13,510 nucleotides of DNA from JBKHHU01 sp046539045. Lineage in GTDB: Bacteria > Planctomycetota > Phycisphaerae > SM23-33. The position numbers and the translations under genes are program-made. Position 1 is the first letter of the stretch, and the number at the start of each line of letters is the position of its first letter. Shown here piece by piece: positions 6,196 to 13,510 of this stretch. The notes under the pieces were generated by a model. The model ran no database searches. It saw only the letters and a list, made by a program, of their open reading frames with translations, and had not been told where the DNA came from. The stretch is taken from the NCBI GenBank assembly GCA_046539045.1, contig JBKHHU010000089.1, forward strand, positions 1-13,510, read 5' to 3'.

Positions 6196-6480
6196 TGCGG
6201 TTGATTCCTGTTACGATGCAGAGAACTCCGCTGGAACGCCCCCGACACGACTTGCCGTTCAAACAGAACGAACGAGCTGCACTGCGCATAACAACGGCGC
6301 AGACAAATCGCCACCTGGGTGCGAGTATGGGTCTTCAGGCCGTCAAGCCGTCAAGCATATTGTCCTCTGCTTACATCCCCAATGCAGACTAGCTCTGCTT
6401 TTTGCCCTGTCTGCCCGCCCGGGACGCAACCGACGTCGTCGGCCTCCTTACGCGCCACTATGGACCATCCAGACTTCCCA

Positions 6481-6509
6481 AGGGTAACCTGAATCCCGTT
6501 TTGCGTCAA
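6481..6509 (-). promoter_or_regulatory. Weak sigma-70-like promoter candidate
   Basis: On the minus strand, TTGACG (6509-6504) is followed after 17 bases by TACCCT (6486-6481). The -35 matches consensus at five of six bases, the -10 at only three. It would give a leader of about 470 bases for the sorted-protein gene. Chance occurrence is quite possible. Confidence 0.2.
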
Positions 6510-6569
6510 CCACTTCCTGAATGTTTTTGATCGTACCTGCGAACATTTGCGAAAAAGCCCTGTTCGCCC

Positions 6570-6586
6570 AAGCCAAGCATTGGCTT
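6570..6586 (-). terminator. Seven-pair hairpin at the stop codon of the TPR gene
   Basis: On the minus strand AAGCCAA-TGC-TTGGCTT is a perfect seven-pair stem with a three-base loop, starting at the last base of the TPR stop codon. A T-run (CTTTTT) comes only about 14 bases later, so termination here is plausible but not standard. Confidence 0.35.
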
Positions 6587-9500
6587 CATGACGCCAGGCG
6601 TTTCTGCAGCCTGCGAAACTCACCCTGCAGCGTCACCGGCAGCATGTCCGCCTCGGGATACATCCGTCGGAGCTTGACCAGCGCTTTGCGTGCATCGCCG
6701 GGGCGACCGGCCGCCAGGCGGGTGGCTGCCAGCTTCAGCAGCCACTTGGGGTTCACCGGATCCAGCTCGACGGCCTTTTCCAGCATTGCAACGGCATCGG
6801 CCATCTTACCGCGGGCGCCCAGCACCTCCGCCAGTGTGTCGCGGTAGTTGGCGTTACCGGGCTGGGACCGGATCGCCCTGCGGGCATAGGCTTCCGCCTC
6901 GTCCAGTGCGTTATCACGGCCCACCAGGAGCATTGCCAGGTTGTTGCACGCCAGTGAGATCAGTTGATCCCGTGCGCGCCGGCGAATGCCCGAGCGATAC
7001 AGCGTCTCGGCACCGATGGCGTTGCCCTGCATGTCATGGATCATCGCCAGGGAGATGGCTGCATTCGGGTCGGTCTTGCTCAGGGGGGTGAGCATATCCG
7101 TCGCGCGGTCGATGCAACTGTCGTCGCCCTGCCGACGACCGAGTTGGAACCACGCCTCGGCCACGGCAACCCGCTCGTCGGCGGCGTCGTCCGGAACCGT
7201 ACCGACCACGCGATTCAGCCATGCCCGGGACGTGTCGGCATCATGAACGGCCAGCACGGCCAGCGACGTCCAGGTTCGCCGCCAGCCGGGGCCCTTCTCC
7301 AGCAGCGGCCCCAGCAGGTCGGCGGCTTCGTCGGTGCGGCCGTCGTCGATCAGCGCCCTGGCGTATCGCCCGATGACAGGACGGTAGGAGCCGGGGGACT
7401 CCATTGCCCGATCCACGTGCGATTTCAGTTGGGCGATGGCCCCACGGGCGTTGCCGGTACGGATGTGTCCCTCGGCGATCATCATGTCGGCGGCCAGTTG
7501 GCGGCCGCGAGAACGGCGGCGCCACTTGCGCGCGGCGACCATCGCCTCGGCCCAGCGACCTTCGGCGGCCAACGCCTCGCTGAGAATCCATGCCGGCTCG
7601 ACGGCGTCGGGGAAGGACTGTGTTGCCCGCTTGGCCCATGTGATCGCGTCGTCGGTCTTGCCCATCGACAGCGACAGTCGAGCGGCGAACACCTGCATGG
7701 GCAGGAGCCTCGGGTATCGCTCCGCAAGTCGGCGAACTTTCGCAAGATCCGCTGGGTCCACCTTCTTGCGCCTGTCGATGGTACGGGCGAGCCGGGCTCC
7801 TTCCAGGGCGGCCGATTCGTTGTCCGGATCGGCCAATGCGCTCATCCAGAATTCCCGGGCGGCCGGGATATTCACGGTCGCGGCCAGCAGCTTGCTGTTT
7901 TCATGGAGGAAGCGGACGGCGCGCAGGTCGCCCGCGACGGCGACGGCCCTTTCAACCGCTGATGAAAGCTCCTCGCCGTTTCCGTTGCGGAGGAGATACT
8001 GTACCCATCCCAAGTGCGTCCGTGGTTTGTCGAGATCGGTCTCGATCGCCTTGCGATAGAGTGTTTCGGCCCGCTCGGCGGATTCGTACCGTTCGGCGAA
8101 CCGGGCGCGGATCAGCATCGCCTCGGAGGCGGGCACCTCGAGCTTCTCCAGCCCTTCCAGTTGCCGGTTGGCCTGCTCCAGCCGGTCGGTGACGGCCAGA
8201 AGTTCGGCGAAGAAGAGCGTCGCCTGCGGGGTTGGCTGATCGGTGGTGAGCTTGCGTGCGATGGCCTCGGCGCGGTCGGCTTCACCGGCGGCAAGGAGAT
8301 AGCGGGCTACCTGCAGATCGGCCGGTGTGTCCTCGCCCGGGTGGAGGGGCTCCAGCGCGGCCAGCGCTGCGCGGAGGTCGCCATGGGCAGCCAAAGTCGC
8401 TGCCACGCGTCGACGCACCGCGGGACGGGTGCTGTCCGAGTCGGCCAGGGCAACCAGGATATGCCGTGCCTGTTCGCGGTCGCCGTGGCGCGTCACCAGC
8501 CGCGCCTGCAGCAGGCGGATTTCATCGGGTCGGTCACTGAGCTCGATGGCCTTGCCGATCTGCTGAACTGCACCGGCGTAGTTGCCCTGTCGATTGAGGC
8601 ACTCCACGAGCATCATCCGCGGCTCGATGCGGTACGGAGCCGCAAACGCCGCCTGGGTCAACAACTGCCCCGCCTGCTTCAGATCGGCCGCATCGTTGGA
8701 TTGCATCAGGAGTCGGGCTTGGGCGATCTTCCAAGCCAGACCTTCCTCGGGCGTCAGCGAGCGGAGCCGGTCGATCACCTTTTGGACGAACTGCGGATGG
8801 CCCCAGACGGCTTGGGCGTCCAGGGCTGCTTTGCAGGCCGCTATGCTCTCGGGATTTTCCTCCAGGAGTTTCCGCCAGTGATCCAGGGCCTTGTCGGGAT
8901 CGAGCTGTCCGGCCAGCCTGGCGCTCGCGACGTCCCATGCGAGGGAATCGGGACTCTTACTGGCCTTCCGCTTCCGTTTGAACGCACGCAAGGTCGCAGC
9001 CGGGTCGTCGGGGTCGGCATCCTTCAGGACCTGTGCGAACGCCTGGCTGGGGCGAACCCCGGCCGGGTCGAGGGAGGTCTCCGGAAGCTTGTCTTCCAAG
9101 CCGAGTTCATGGCGGGAATTGAGCCCACGCAGGCCGCCGATCAACATGTCGGACATCTCCGGGCGGGCCAGCAACTCGTTGGCAACAGTGGCGGCCTCAT
9201 CGCGGCCACGGAGGCGGGCAGCGAGGTCGACGCGAAGCAGATCGACGGTGGCATTGTCTTTCATCCCATCAGCCAGCGCGGTGACGAACCGGTCGAACTG
9301 CCGCATCTGCTCAGGGGTCATCTCGGACAGGCGGTTCGCCTGGGCTTGGGCAAAGGCAAGGGCCGCCAGCGGATTCTGGGGGTTACGCTGGAGACCTTGC
9401 TGGGCGAGCTTCGCGGCCGTCTCGTACTGCCCGCTCATCAACTGGAGCTGGCTGGCGCGGACGAACGGACGGGCCCAGCCGGCGGCATGTTTCGTAGCTT

Positions 9501-10734
9501 CGAGCATCTCGGTCAGCGCCAGTTCGGGCTCGCCGACCGTGAGCAGCGTCTCGGCGAGCAGCACGCGGAGGAACGGGTCCTGTGGCAGCTTCGTCACCGA
9601 AGCCTGGACGCTCTTCAGGAACTCAATACCGGTGGCCTGTCGCTTGGTCTGCATGTGCAGGATAGGCGCCCACGCCTGGGACACCACGCCGCCGGTCGCC
9701 CGCAGGTTCTTCACAGCGGTGACGGCCTGTGCTCGTTTGTCCTGGGCGAGCAGGGACATCGCCCGCAGCGTTTGAGCGCGCGACCGGGTGTACAGGTTCG
9801 GGGTCCACGACAAGTCCTCGCTGCGCTTGACCAGGTCCGCGTAGCGTCCAAGCTCGAACAGTCGTCGCAACCTGAGCATGCGAAGTTCGGGACTCTCGAA
9901 GTCGTGCCTCGCTTCGAGGACGGCGGTGGCCGGATGGAACAGCCCCAGGCGGTTGAGTTGCTGGACGAGTATCACAACGTACTGGGCATCCGGAGCGTCT
10001 GCCTCCGCCGCTTCCAGAAGCAGGTCCCGTGCCTCTGTGCCCTTACCGGCCAGCATGTGCGTCACACCCTCCAGCAGGAGAAATCGCGGATCGCCGGGGT
10101 GCTTGCTGCGAAGATTGCGGCCGTGCTCGATCATCTGGGATCGGGTGTACCGCTGGTTGCGCATCAGTGAGAGCGTCAGAATCTGGGAGTCCAGGTCACC
10201 GGGGTTCAGTTCATTCACCTTTTGGCTGACCGGCAACGCCTTGGCGGGATGCTGAAGACGAACCAGCGCGCGGGCCTTGAGGCGCAACACGGCCGGATCC
10301 TCGGGCGATTTTACCAGCAGCCGGTCGGCCAGTTCGAGCGACTCGGTGGCGTAGGCGATCTCATCGTACAGTTCCAGCAGGTCGCGGGCTGCCTGGTTGT
10401 GCGCAGGATCCTGGGCGAGGACTCGCTGAAGCAACTGGGCCGCCTGCACGAGGTGTTTACGGCCGGGCTGTTCGACCTCTCGACGACACACCGCGTACAT
10501 GTAGAGCGCAGCGGTGTCTCTTTTGTGTCGGCTGAGGTAGGTGCCGATCTTGTGCAGCGCCGGTTCGTACTCGCCCTGCTCGTAGAGCCGCACGCCCTCG
10601 ACGCGGGCCTGCTGGGCGTTCCGCTCCACCAGGTGCATGCGGACAAGATATGCACCGCCGGCGAGCAGACACAGTCCGAGGAATATGGACGACAGGATGA
10701 TCAGACGACGTTTGGACTTCGCGCGGAGGGCCAT
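6586..10734 (-). CDS. Giant membrane-anchored TPR-repeat protein of the EPS locus
   Basis: A 1382-residue protein. A basic N-terminus (RAKSKRR) and one hydrophobic helix (about residues 11-32) form a signal anchor. The rest is almost all helical repeats of TPR type, clear near the start (ARVEGVRLYEQGEYEPALHK) and near the end (LAEVLGARGKMADAVAMLEK). Many similar ~34-residue units with Ala, Gly, Leu and Pro at TPR positions lie between. No lipobox, enzyme motif or beta-barrel is seen. The ATG at 10734 shares its A with the sugar transferase stop (TGATG) and has GGGAG seven bases upstream; a start at 10779 would overlap that gene. By analogy with the TPR proteins of exosortase/EPS loci and with AlgK, BcsC and PelB, it may be a periplasmic scaffold for polymer assembly or export. 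The TPR call is firm, the role inferred. Confidence 0.9.
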   Translation of the reverse strand: MALRAKSKRRLIILSSIFLGLCLLAGGAYLVRMHLVERNAQQARVEGVRLYEQGEYEPALHKIGTYLSRHKRDTAALYMYAVCRREVEQPGRKHLVQAAQLLQRVLAQDPAHNQAARDLLELYDEIAYATESLELADRLLVKSPEDPAVLRLKARALVRLQHPAKALPVSQKVNELNPGDLDSQILTLSLMRNQRYTRSQMIEHGRNLRSKHPGDPRFLLLEGVTHMLAGKGTEARDLLLEAAEADAPDAQYVVILVQQLNRLGLFHPATAVLEARHDFESPELRMLRLRRLFELGRYADLVKRSEDLSWTPNLYTRSRAQTLRAMSLLAQDKRAQAVTAVKNLRATGGVVSQAWAPILHMQTKRQATGIEFLKSVQASVTKLPQDPFLRVLLAETLLTVGEPELALTEMLEATKHAAGWARPFVRASQLQLMSGQYETAAKLAQQGLQRNPQNPLAALAFAQAQANRLSEMTPEQMRQFDRFVTALADGMKDNATVDLLRVDLAARLRGRDEAATVANELLARPEMSDMLIGGLRGLNSRHELGLEDKLPETSLDPAGVRPSQAFAQVLKDADPDDPAATLRAFKRKRKASKSPDSLAWDVASARLAGQLDPDKALDHWRKLLEENPESIAACKAALDAQAVWGHPQFVQKVIDRLRSLTPEEGLAWKIAQARLLMQSNDAADLKQAGQLLTQAAFAAPYRIEPRMMLVECLNRQGNYAGAVQQIGKAIELSDRPDEIRLLQARLVTRHGDREQARHILVALADSDSTRPAVRRRVAATLAAHGDLRAALAALEPLHPGEDTPADLQVARYLLAAGEADRAEAIARKLTTDQPTPQATLFFAELLAVTDRLEQANRQLEGLEKLEVPASEAMLIRARFAERYESAERAETLYRKAIETDLDKPRTHLGWVQYLLRNGNGEELSSAVERAVAVAGDLRAVRFLHENSKLLAATVNIPAAREFWMSALADPDNESAALEGARLARTIDRRKKVDPADLAKVRRLAERYPRLLPMQVFAARLSLSMGKTDDAITWAKRATQSFPDAVEPAWILSEALAAEGRWAEAMVAARKWRRRSRGRQLAADMMIAEGHIRTGNARGAIAQLKSHVDRAMESPGSYRPVIGRYARALIDDGRTDEAADLLGPLLEKGPGWRRTWTSLAVLAVHDADTSRAWLNRVVGTVPDDAADERVAVAEAWFQLGRRQGDDSCIDRATDMLTPLSKTDPNAAISLAMIHDMQGNAIGAETLYRSGIRRRARDQLISLACNNLAMLLVGRDNALDEAEAYARRAIRSQPGNANYRDTLAEVLGARGKMADAVAMLEKAVELDPVNPKWLLKLAATRLAAGRPGDARKALVKLRRMYPEADMLPVTLQGEFRRLQKRLAS

Positions 10735-12203
10735 CAACGAACTCCCAGAAGGTAACGAATAGTTTGCCAGACAATCCAAAGGTCAAAACGCAGGCTGGAC
10801 CGCTCGACGTACTCGATGTCGTAGCGAATCCATTCCTGGAAATCCATTCCGGCACGACGGGTGCGCAGGACCTGCCACAGGCCGGTCACACCCGGACGCA
10901 CACTCAGCCTCGCCTCGCGCCATGCCGGGCAGTACTGGTTTTCCTTGTAGGGGCTGGGGCGGGGGCCCACGATCGACATGTGCCCCAGAAGGACGTTGAT
11001 GAACTGCGGAATCTCATCCAACTGCAGGGCCCGAAGCACCCGCCCGACGCGCGTGATGCGCGGATCGCCGTCGATGAAGAACTGGGGGCCGTCGACCTGG
11101 TTCTCGGAGATCAGCCGGGCCTTGATCTCGTCGGCGTCCTTGCGCATCGAGCGAAATTTAAGACAGGGAAAGGTCCGGTCGCCAAGGGTCTCCCGCTCGT
11201 GGGCGAAAAAGATGGGCCATCCGTCCTCGATGAGAATCGCAAGCGCGATCAGCGGGTATAGCGGCAGCGTAATCGCAAGCACCACCAGCGCAAAGACAAT
11301 GTCGAAGGTGCGCTGGACGATCTGCCGCCCTCGTGAGGGACCCGAGACCGGGGAAACCAGTTCCGGATCGCCGGGTTCGAGCTCCAGCCATTCGATCTCC
11401 GGTGGATCGGGACGCGCGTCGGGATCGTCCCACAGAATGGCCGGTCCGACAACGGTGTCCACATCGCGGAGGTCCCGGCCTGCGCCAACCCAGGCCGGGC
11501 CGACGAACTCGGTCTCGCTGGGAACAATGGCATCCTGAGCGGCCCAGACATCGGTATGAACGTGCCGCATGCCAGGGATGGTGCTGTCCGGCTGCGGCCA
11601 GACCTTGATGATGCGACGCATCGCCTGCATGACCTCGCGGCCGTCCTGGCGGTCGAACACCCGTCCCCGCATAGAGTGAACCGCCCGTCGGTCGCGGGTG
11701 ACGGTCCGACGGAGCATGGCCCAGCCTTCGCGGGTGCTGCCGGCATTCTGCCAGAGGCGGGCGATCTGCTGGTCGCTGGTGATCACCACGCGGGCACGCC
11801 GTGAATCGGCACTGCCGTAGTCGCGGGCATAGCCACGGAAGCGACCTTCCGGATCCGACCGGGCCCACTCGGAGTAGGCGCGGTCTCGTTGGTCGGCAAG
11901 GCGCAGCCAGAGCACGTCCGGCTCGAGCCAGCTGAGCATCTCCACCAGCGGCCGCATGCGGAAGACGAACAGCATCCGCGGGTCGGTGAGCATGAACAGT
12001 TCGGAGTCGGAGACGATCTCCGAACGATGTCCCTGGCGGACCACCTGCACGCCGCGCGCCGCCCAGTAACGGTCGTGGACCTGTAGCGGCGTCAGGCCGC
12101 CCAGTGTGATCTCCGACAGATCGTGGCTTGCGGACGGAATGATTTCGCGGTCCGGCTGCAATCCGACGGGTGAAGAGGTCGTGGTTGTCTCAGACATGGA
12201 CAT
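10734..12203 (-). CDS. Polyprenyl-phosphate sugar transferase with unusual N-terminal half
   Basis: Initiating glycosyltransferase that moves a sugar phosphate from a nucleotide sugar onto undecaprenyl phosphate at the inner membrane. The 489-residue product has the bacterial sugar transferase core at about 294-489: QRTFDIVFALVVLAITLPLY (membrane helix), LKFRSMRKDA (348-357), LDEIPQFINVL with the Asp-Glu pair (395-405), GHMSIVGPRP (407-416) and RPGVTGLWQV (436-445). Most relatives of this core (WcaJ, WbaP) have several N-terminal membrane helices; here residues 1-290 are soluble. Residues about 215-258 (AIVPSETEFVGPAWVGAG, then VVGPAILWDD) look like hexapeptide-repeat strands seen at the end of sugar nucleotidyltransferases. 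Two ATGs are possible; GGGGG lies two bases before the first (12203) and eight before the second (12197). It follows the kinase gene by 11 bases. Confidence 0.92.
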   Translation of the reverse strand: MSMSETTTTSSPVGLQPDREIIPSASHDLSEITLGGLTPLQVHDRYWAARGVQVVRQGHRSEIVSDSELFMLTDPRMLFVFRMRPLVEMLSWLEPDVLWLRLADQRDRAYSEWARSDPEGRFRGYARDYGSADSRRARVVITSDQQIARLWQNAGSTREGWAMLRRTVTRDRRAVHSMRGRVFDRQDGREVMQAMRRIIKVWPQPDSTIPGMRHVHTDVWAAQDAIVPSETEFVGPAWVGAGRDLRDVDTVVGPAILWDDPDARPDPPEIEWLELEPGDPELVSPVSGPSRGRQIVQRTFDIVFALVVLAITLPLYPLIALAILIEDGWPIFFAHERETLGDRTFPCLKFRSMRKDADEIKARLISENQVDGPQFFIDGDPRITRVGRVLRALQLDEIPQFINVLLGHMSIVGPRPSPYKENQYCPAWREARLSVRPGVTGLWQVLRTRRAGMDFQEWIRYDIEYVERSSLRFDLWIVWQTIRYLLGVR

Positions 12204-12214
12204 TTCCCCCAGGG

Positions 12215-13510
12215 TCAGTTCGTCGAGTCTTCGTTCGATCTGCGCACCAAAGCGGCCGGGAGCGGACCGAACCGGTCGGAGCCGGCTGCCTTCCCGTTAC
12301 CGCCGGGGTCTTCGTCATACGGCTGAATCTCGGCTGGGGCGCTCCGTAGCGAGGCCGAGGAGAAGCTGGACTGCTCCACGTCGGACTCGCGGGCGCGGTT
12401 GAAGACAACCCCCGCCACGTTGGCACCGACGGTATTCAATTGTTCGATGGCCCGGTCGATCCCGAGGCGGGAGTCGCCCTGAGCGACCGTCAGCACGACC
12501 GAATCGACGGTCGCTGCAATGGCGGTCGCTTCCACGCCACCCATGACCGGGCCGGTGTCCACGATGACCAGGTCGAAGCCCCCCTTTGCTTCCCGGATCA
12601 GCTTGGACAGACGAGCCGGCGAAAGCCTGCTTACATCCCGCAGACATGCCCTTCCGACCGGCAGCACGGACAGGCCGTCGTACTCGGTCTCCGCAACGCA
12701 CTCCGACAGGTCAGCCTCCTCGCCGACAGCGTCGACCAGGCCCAGTTGGGACTGCTCTTGCTGCTGGAGAGCGTCGGTAATGTCTTCCCCGCTGATCACA
12801 CCCCGTTGGATCAGGATCTCGCCGAGGCGTCCCTCGCCATTGCGGCTTGCCTCGAGGGCGGATTCGAGTTGCTCATGGGAGATCTTCCCGGTCCCGCGCA
12901 GGATCTGGCCCAGCCGCCGCCTCACCATGACATTGGTCCGTCGCGTCAGGCCCGCCCCGGCCAGGTCAGCGTCGATCAGGAGCGTCCGCATACCGGCCTC
13001 CACGAAGGAGAGGCCAAGGGCCAGCGACAGGCTGGTCTTCCCTGAGCCTTGAACCGGGCCGGTCACGGAGATCGCGGCATGGCTGTAGCGGGCCATCTGG
13101 ATCTGGAGCATGGTGCGGATGTGGTGGACGCAGCCTGCCGCCAGTTGGGCCTGATCGGTGCGGCTGAGGTCGTCGGGCAGCCTCGGCAGGATCCCGAGCA
13201 TCGGCAGGTCGCCCGCGGACTGCTTCGCGTCGGAGATGTACCGAAGCCGGCGGTCGCACATACCGAGGAACGCCACGAGCCCGAATCCGACGAACATCCC
13301 GCCTACTCCCCCTGCTGCGGCCATCTGCTTCCGTTTGTCCTTGCTGGGCAGGAGCGGCTCGTCGCCACGGCTGACGATGTTGATCCGACCGCTGACGCCG
13401 GACTCGACATTCAGTTGTTCGACGCGGAAGCGGGTTTCCTTGAGGCGCTTGTGCTTCAACTCGACCTGGGATTTCAGACGCTTGATCTGGAGGGACTTGC
13501 GGCCTAGCGA
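12215..13510 (-). CDS. Wzc-like chain-length regulator/BY-kinase with inserted MshEN-like module (5' part missing)
   Basis: The 431 residues visible are the C-terminal part of an inner-membrane polysaccharide co-polymerase fused to a BY-kinase-type ATPase, which regulates polymer length and export. The frame is open to the right edge, so the true start is outside. Residues 1-40 look like the end of the periplasmic coiled coil. LLPSK (53-57) is the proline-rich stretch before the membrane helix (about 63-84). DLPMLGILPRLP (101-112) is the usual linker. The ATPase has Walker A GPVQGSGKTS (151-160), Walker A' LLIDADL (177-183) and Walker B FDLVIVDTGP (312-321). Residues 199-251 form an insert resembling MshEN. 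The C-terminal tail has only one Tyr, not the Tyr cluster of classic BY-kinases. It is probably upstream in the same transcript as the sugar transferase. Confidence 0.92.
   Translation of the reverse strand, partial: SLGRKSLQIKRLKSQVELKHKRLKETRFRVEQLNVESGVSGRINIVSRGDEPLLPSKDKRKQMAAAGGVGGMFVGFGLVAFLGMCDRRLRYISDAKQSAGDLPMLGILPRLPDDLSRTDQAQLAAGCVHHIRTMLQIQMARYSHAAISVTGPVQGSGKTSLSLALGLSFVEAGMRTLLIDADLAGAGLTRRTNVMVRRRLGQILRGTGKISHEQLESALEASRNGEGRLGEILIQRGVISGEDITDALQQQEQSQLGLVDAVGEEADLSECVAETEYDGLSVLPVGRACLRDVSRLSPARLSKLIREAKGGFDLVIVDTGPVMGGVEATAIAATVDSVVLTVAQGDSRLGIDRAIEQLNTVGANVAGVVFNRARESDVEQSSFSSASLRSAPAEIQPYDEDPGGNGKAAGSDRFGPLPAALVRRSNEDSTN
12758..12916 (-). other. MshEN/GspE N-terminal-like insert within the kinase domain
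   Basis: Two 24-residue motifs, each starting RLG, are separated by exactly five residues (RNGEG). The first runs from RLGQILRGTG to ALEAS, the second from RLGEILIQRG to ALQQQ. This 24-5-24 layout with RLG, a Gly at position 10, hydrophobics at 12, 17 and 21, and Gln at 24 is the signature described for the c-di-GMP-binding MshEN domain. The second motif fits throughout (Ile for Leu at 17). The first has Lys at position 11 and Ser in place of the terminal Gln. The insert lies between Walker A' and the stretch GLVDAVGEEADLSEC, which normally follow each other in BY-kinases. Confidence 0.7.

Larger units (their letters stand above)
6008..6585 (-). other. 578-base intergenic region, probable structured leader of the sorted-protein gene
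   Basis: No credible gene on either strand: the small open frames have no domain pattern or good start. Reading the minus strand, it begins with a hairpin at the end of the TPR gene. A weak promoter-like pair follows at 6509-6481, and then several perfect inverted repeats between 6195 and 6069. It ends with the AAGGAG ribosome site of the secreted protein gene. CCGACGTCGT occurs twice (6050-6059 and 6430-6439). A gap of this size with this much fold potential suggests separate control of the sorted protein. Confidence 0.5.

Noticed and set aside
6335..6358. A possible seven-codon leader peptide (MLDGLTA) with AGAGGA upstream
   Set aside because: Too short to support, with no run of regulatory codons and no attenuator evidence next to it.
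6384..6403. A plus-strand terminator-like hairpin (GCAGA-CTAGC-TCTGC followed by five T)
   Set aside because: Only five pairs, and there is no plus-strand gene upstream for it to end.
6348..6430. Resemblance to a c-di-GMP (GEMM) riboswitch around ACAGGGCAAA on the minus strand
   Set aside because: Only a short part of the GEMM-I consensus is matched and the following conserved stems and tetraloop are not present.
6351..6623. A 90-codon minus-strand frame in the 578-base gap
   Set aside because: It starts inside the end of the TPR gene with no ribosome site and has no recognisable features.
8014..10170. A 718-codon open frame on the plus strand
   Set aside because: It lies antisense to the TPR gene, whose GC-rich repeated codons leave the opposite frame open. 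It shows no protein family pattern and the minus-strand product is clear.
13457..13459. TTG at 13459 as the start of the kinase gene
   Set aside because: The frame stays open to the window edge and the upstream residues continue the coiled coil of a Wzz-type domain, so the gene is cut by the window.

Overview
The window reads as part of an exopolysaccharide (EPS) biosynthesis and export locus from a GC-rich Gram-negative-type bacterium. Every convincing gene lies on the minus strand, so the locus is read from the right edge to the left edge. An outer-membrane export lipoprotein, a Wzc/Wzz-type kinase, a very large TPR protein and a secreted protein with a VPLPA/PEP-CTERM-like sorting signal together point to a bacterium with an exosortase system. 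Planctomycetota (Phycisphaerae-like) is my best guess. That is an inference from gene style, as no rRNA or marker gene is present.

Layout in transcription order. (1) 13510-12215: C-terminal part of a chain-length regulator/BY-kinase, cut by the window edge. Its ATPase domain is interrupted by a two-motif module resembling the c-di-GMP-binding MshEN (GspE N-terminal) domain. (2) 12203-10734: a polyprenyl-phosphate sugar transferase with an unusual N-terminal half. (3) 10734-6586: a 1382-residue membrane-anchored TPR protein whose start shares one base with the previous stop. (4) 6585-6008: a 578-base gap with several perfect inverted repeats, probably the leader of the next gene. (5) 6007-5228: a secreted protein with a Cys...Gln thioester-type signature and a C-terminal sorting signal. 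(6) 5117-1793: the dTDP-L-rhamnose cassette rfbB-rfbC-rfbD-rfbA, tightly packed. (7) 1752-1144: a conserved multi-pass membrane protein of unknown function. (8) 1143-742: a 402-base gap with AT-rich repeated motifs, upstream of the last gene. (9) 741-1: the N-terminal 247 residues of a Wza-type export lipoprotein, cut by the window edge.

Together the genes suggest the following. The sugar transferase starts a lipid-linked repeat unit. The rfb enzymes supply dTDP-L-rhamnose. The kinase/co-polymerase controls polymerisation, and the Wza-like protein with the TPR scaffold carries polymer through the envelope. The sorted thioester-type protein may be attached to or held in the matrix. The most interesting proposal is that the kinase carries a built-in c-di-GMP sensor inside its catalytic domain.

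The long open frames on the plus strand are antisense shadows of the GC-rich genes. No tRNA, rRNA, CRISPR array, transposase or integrase was seen.
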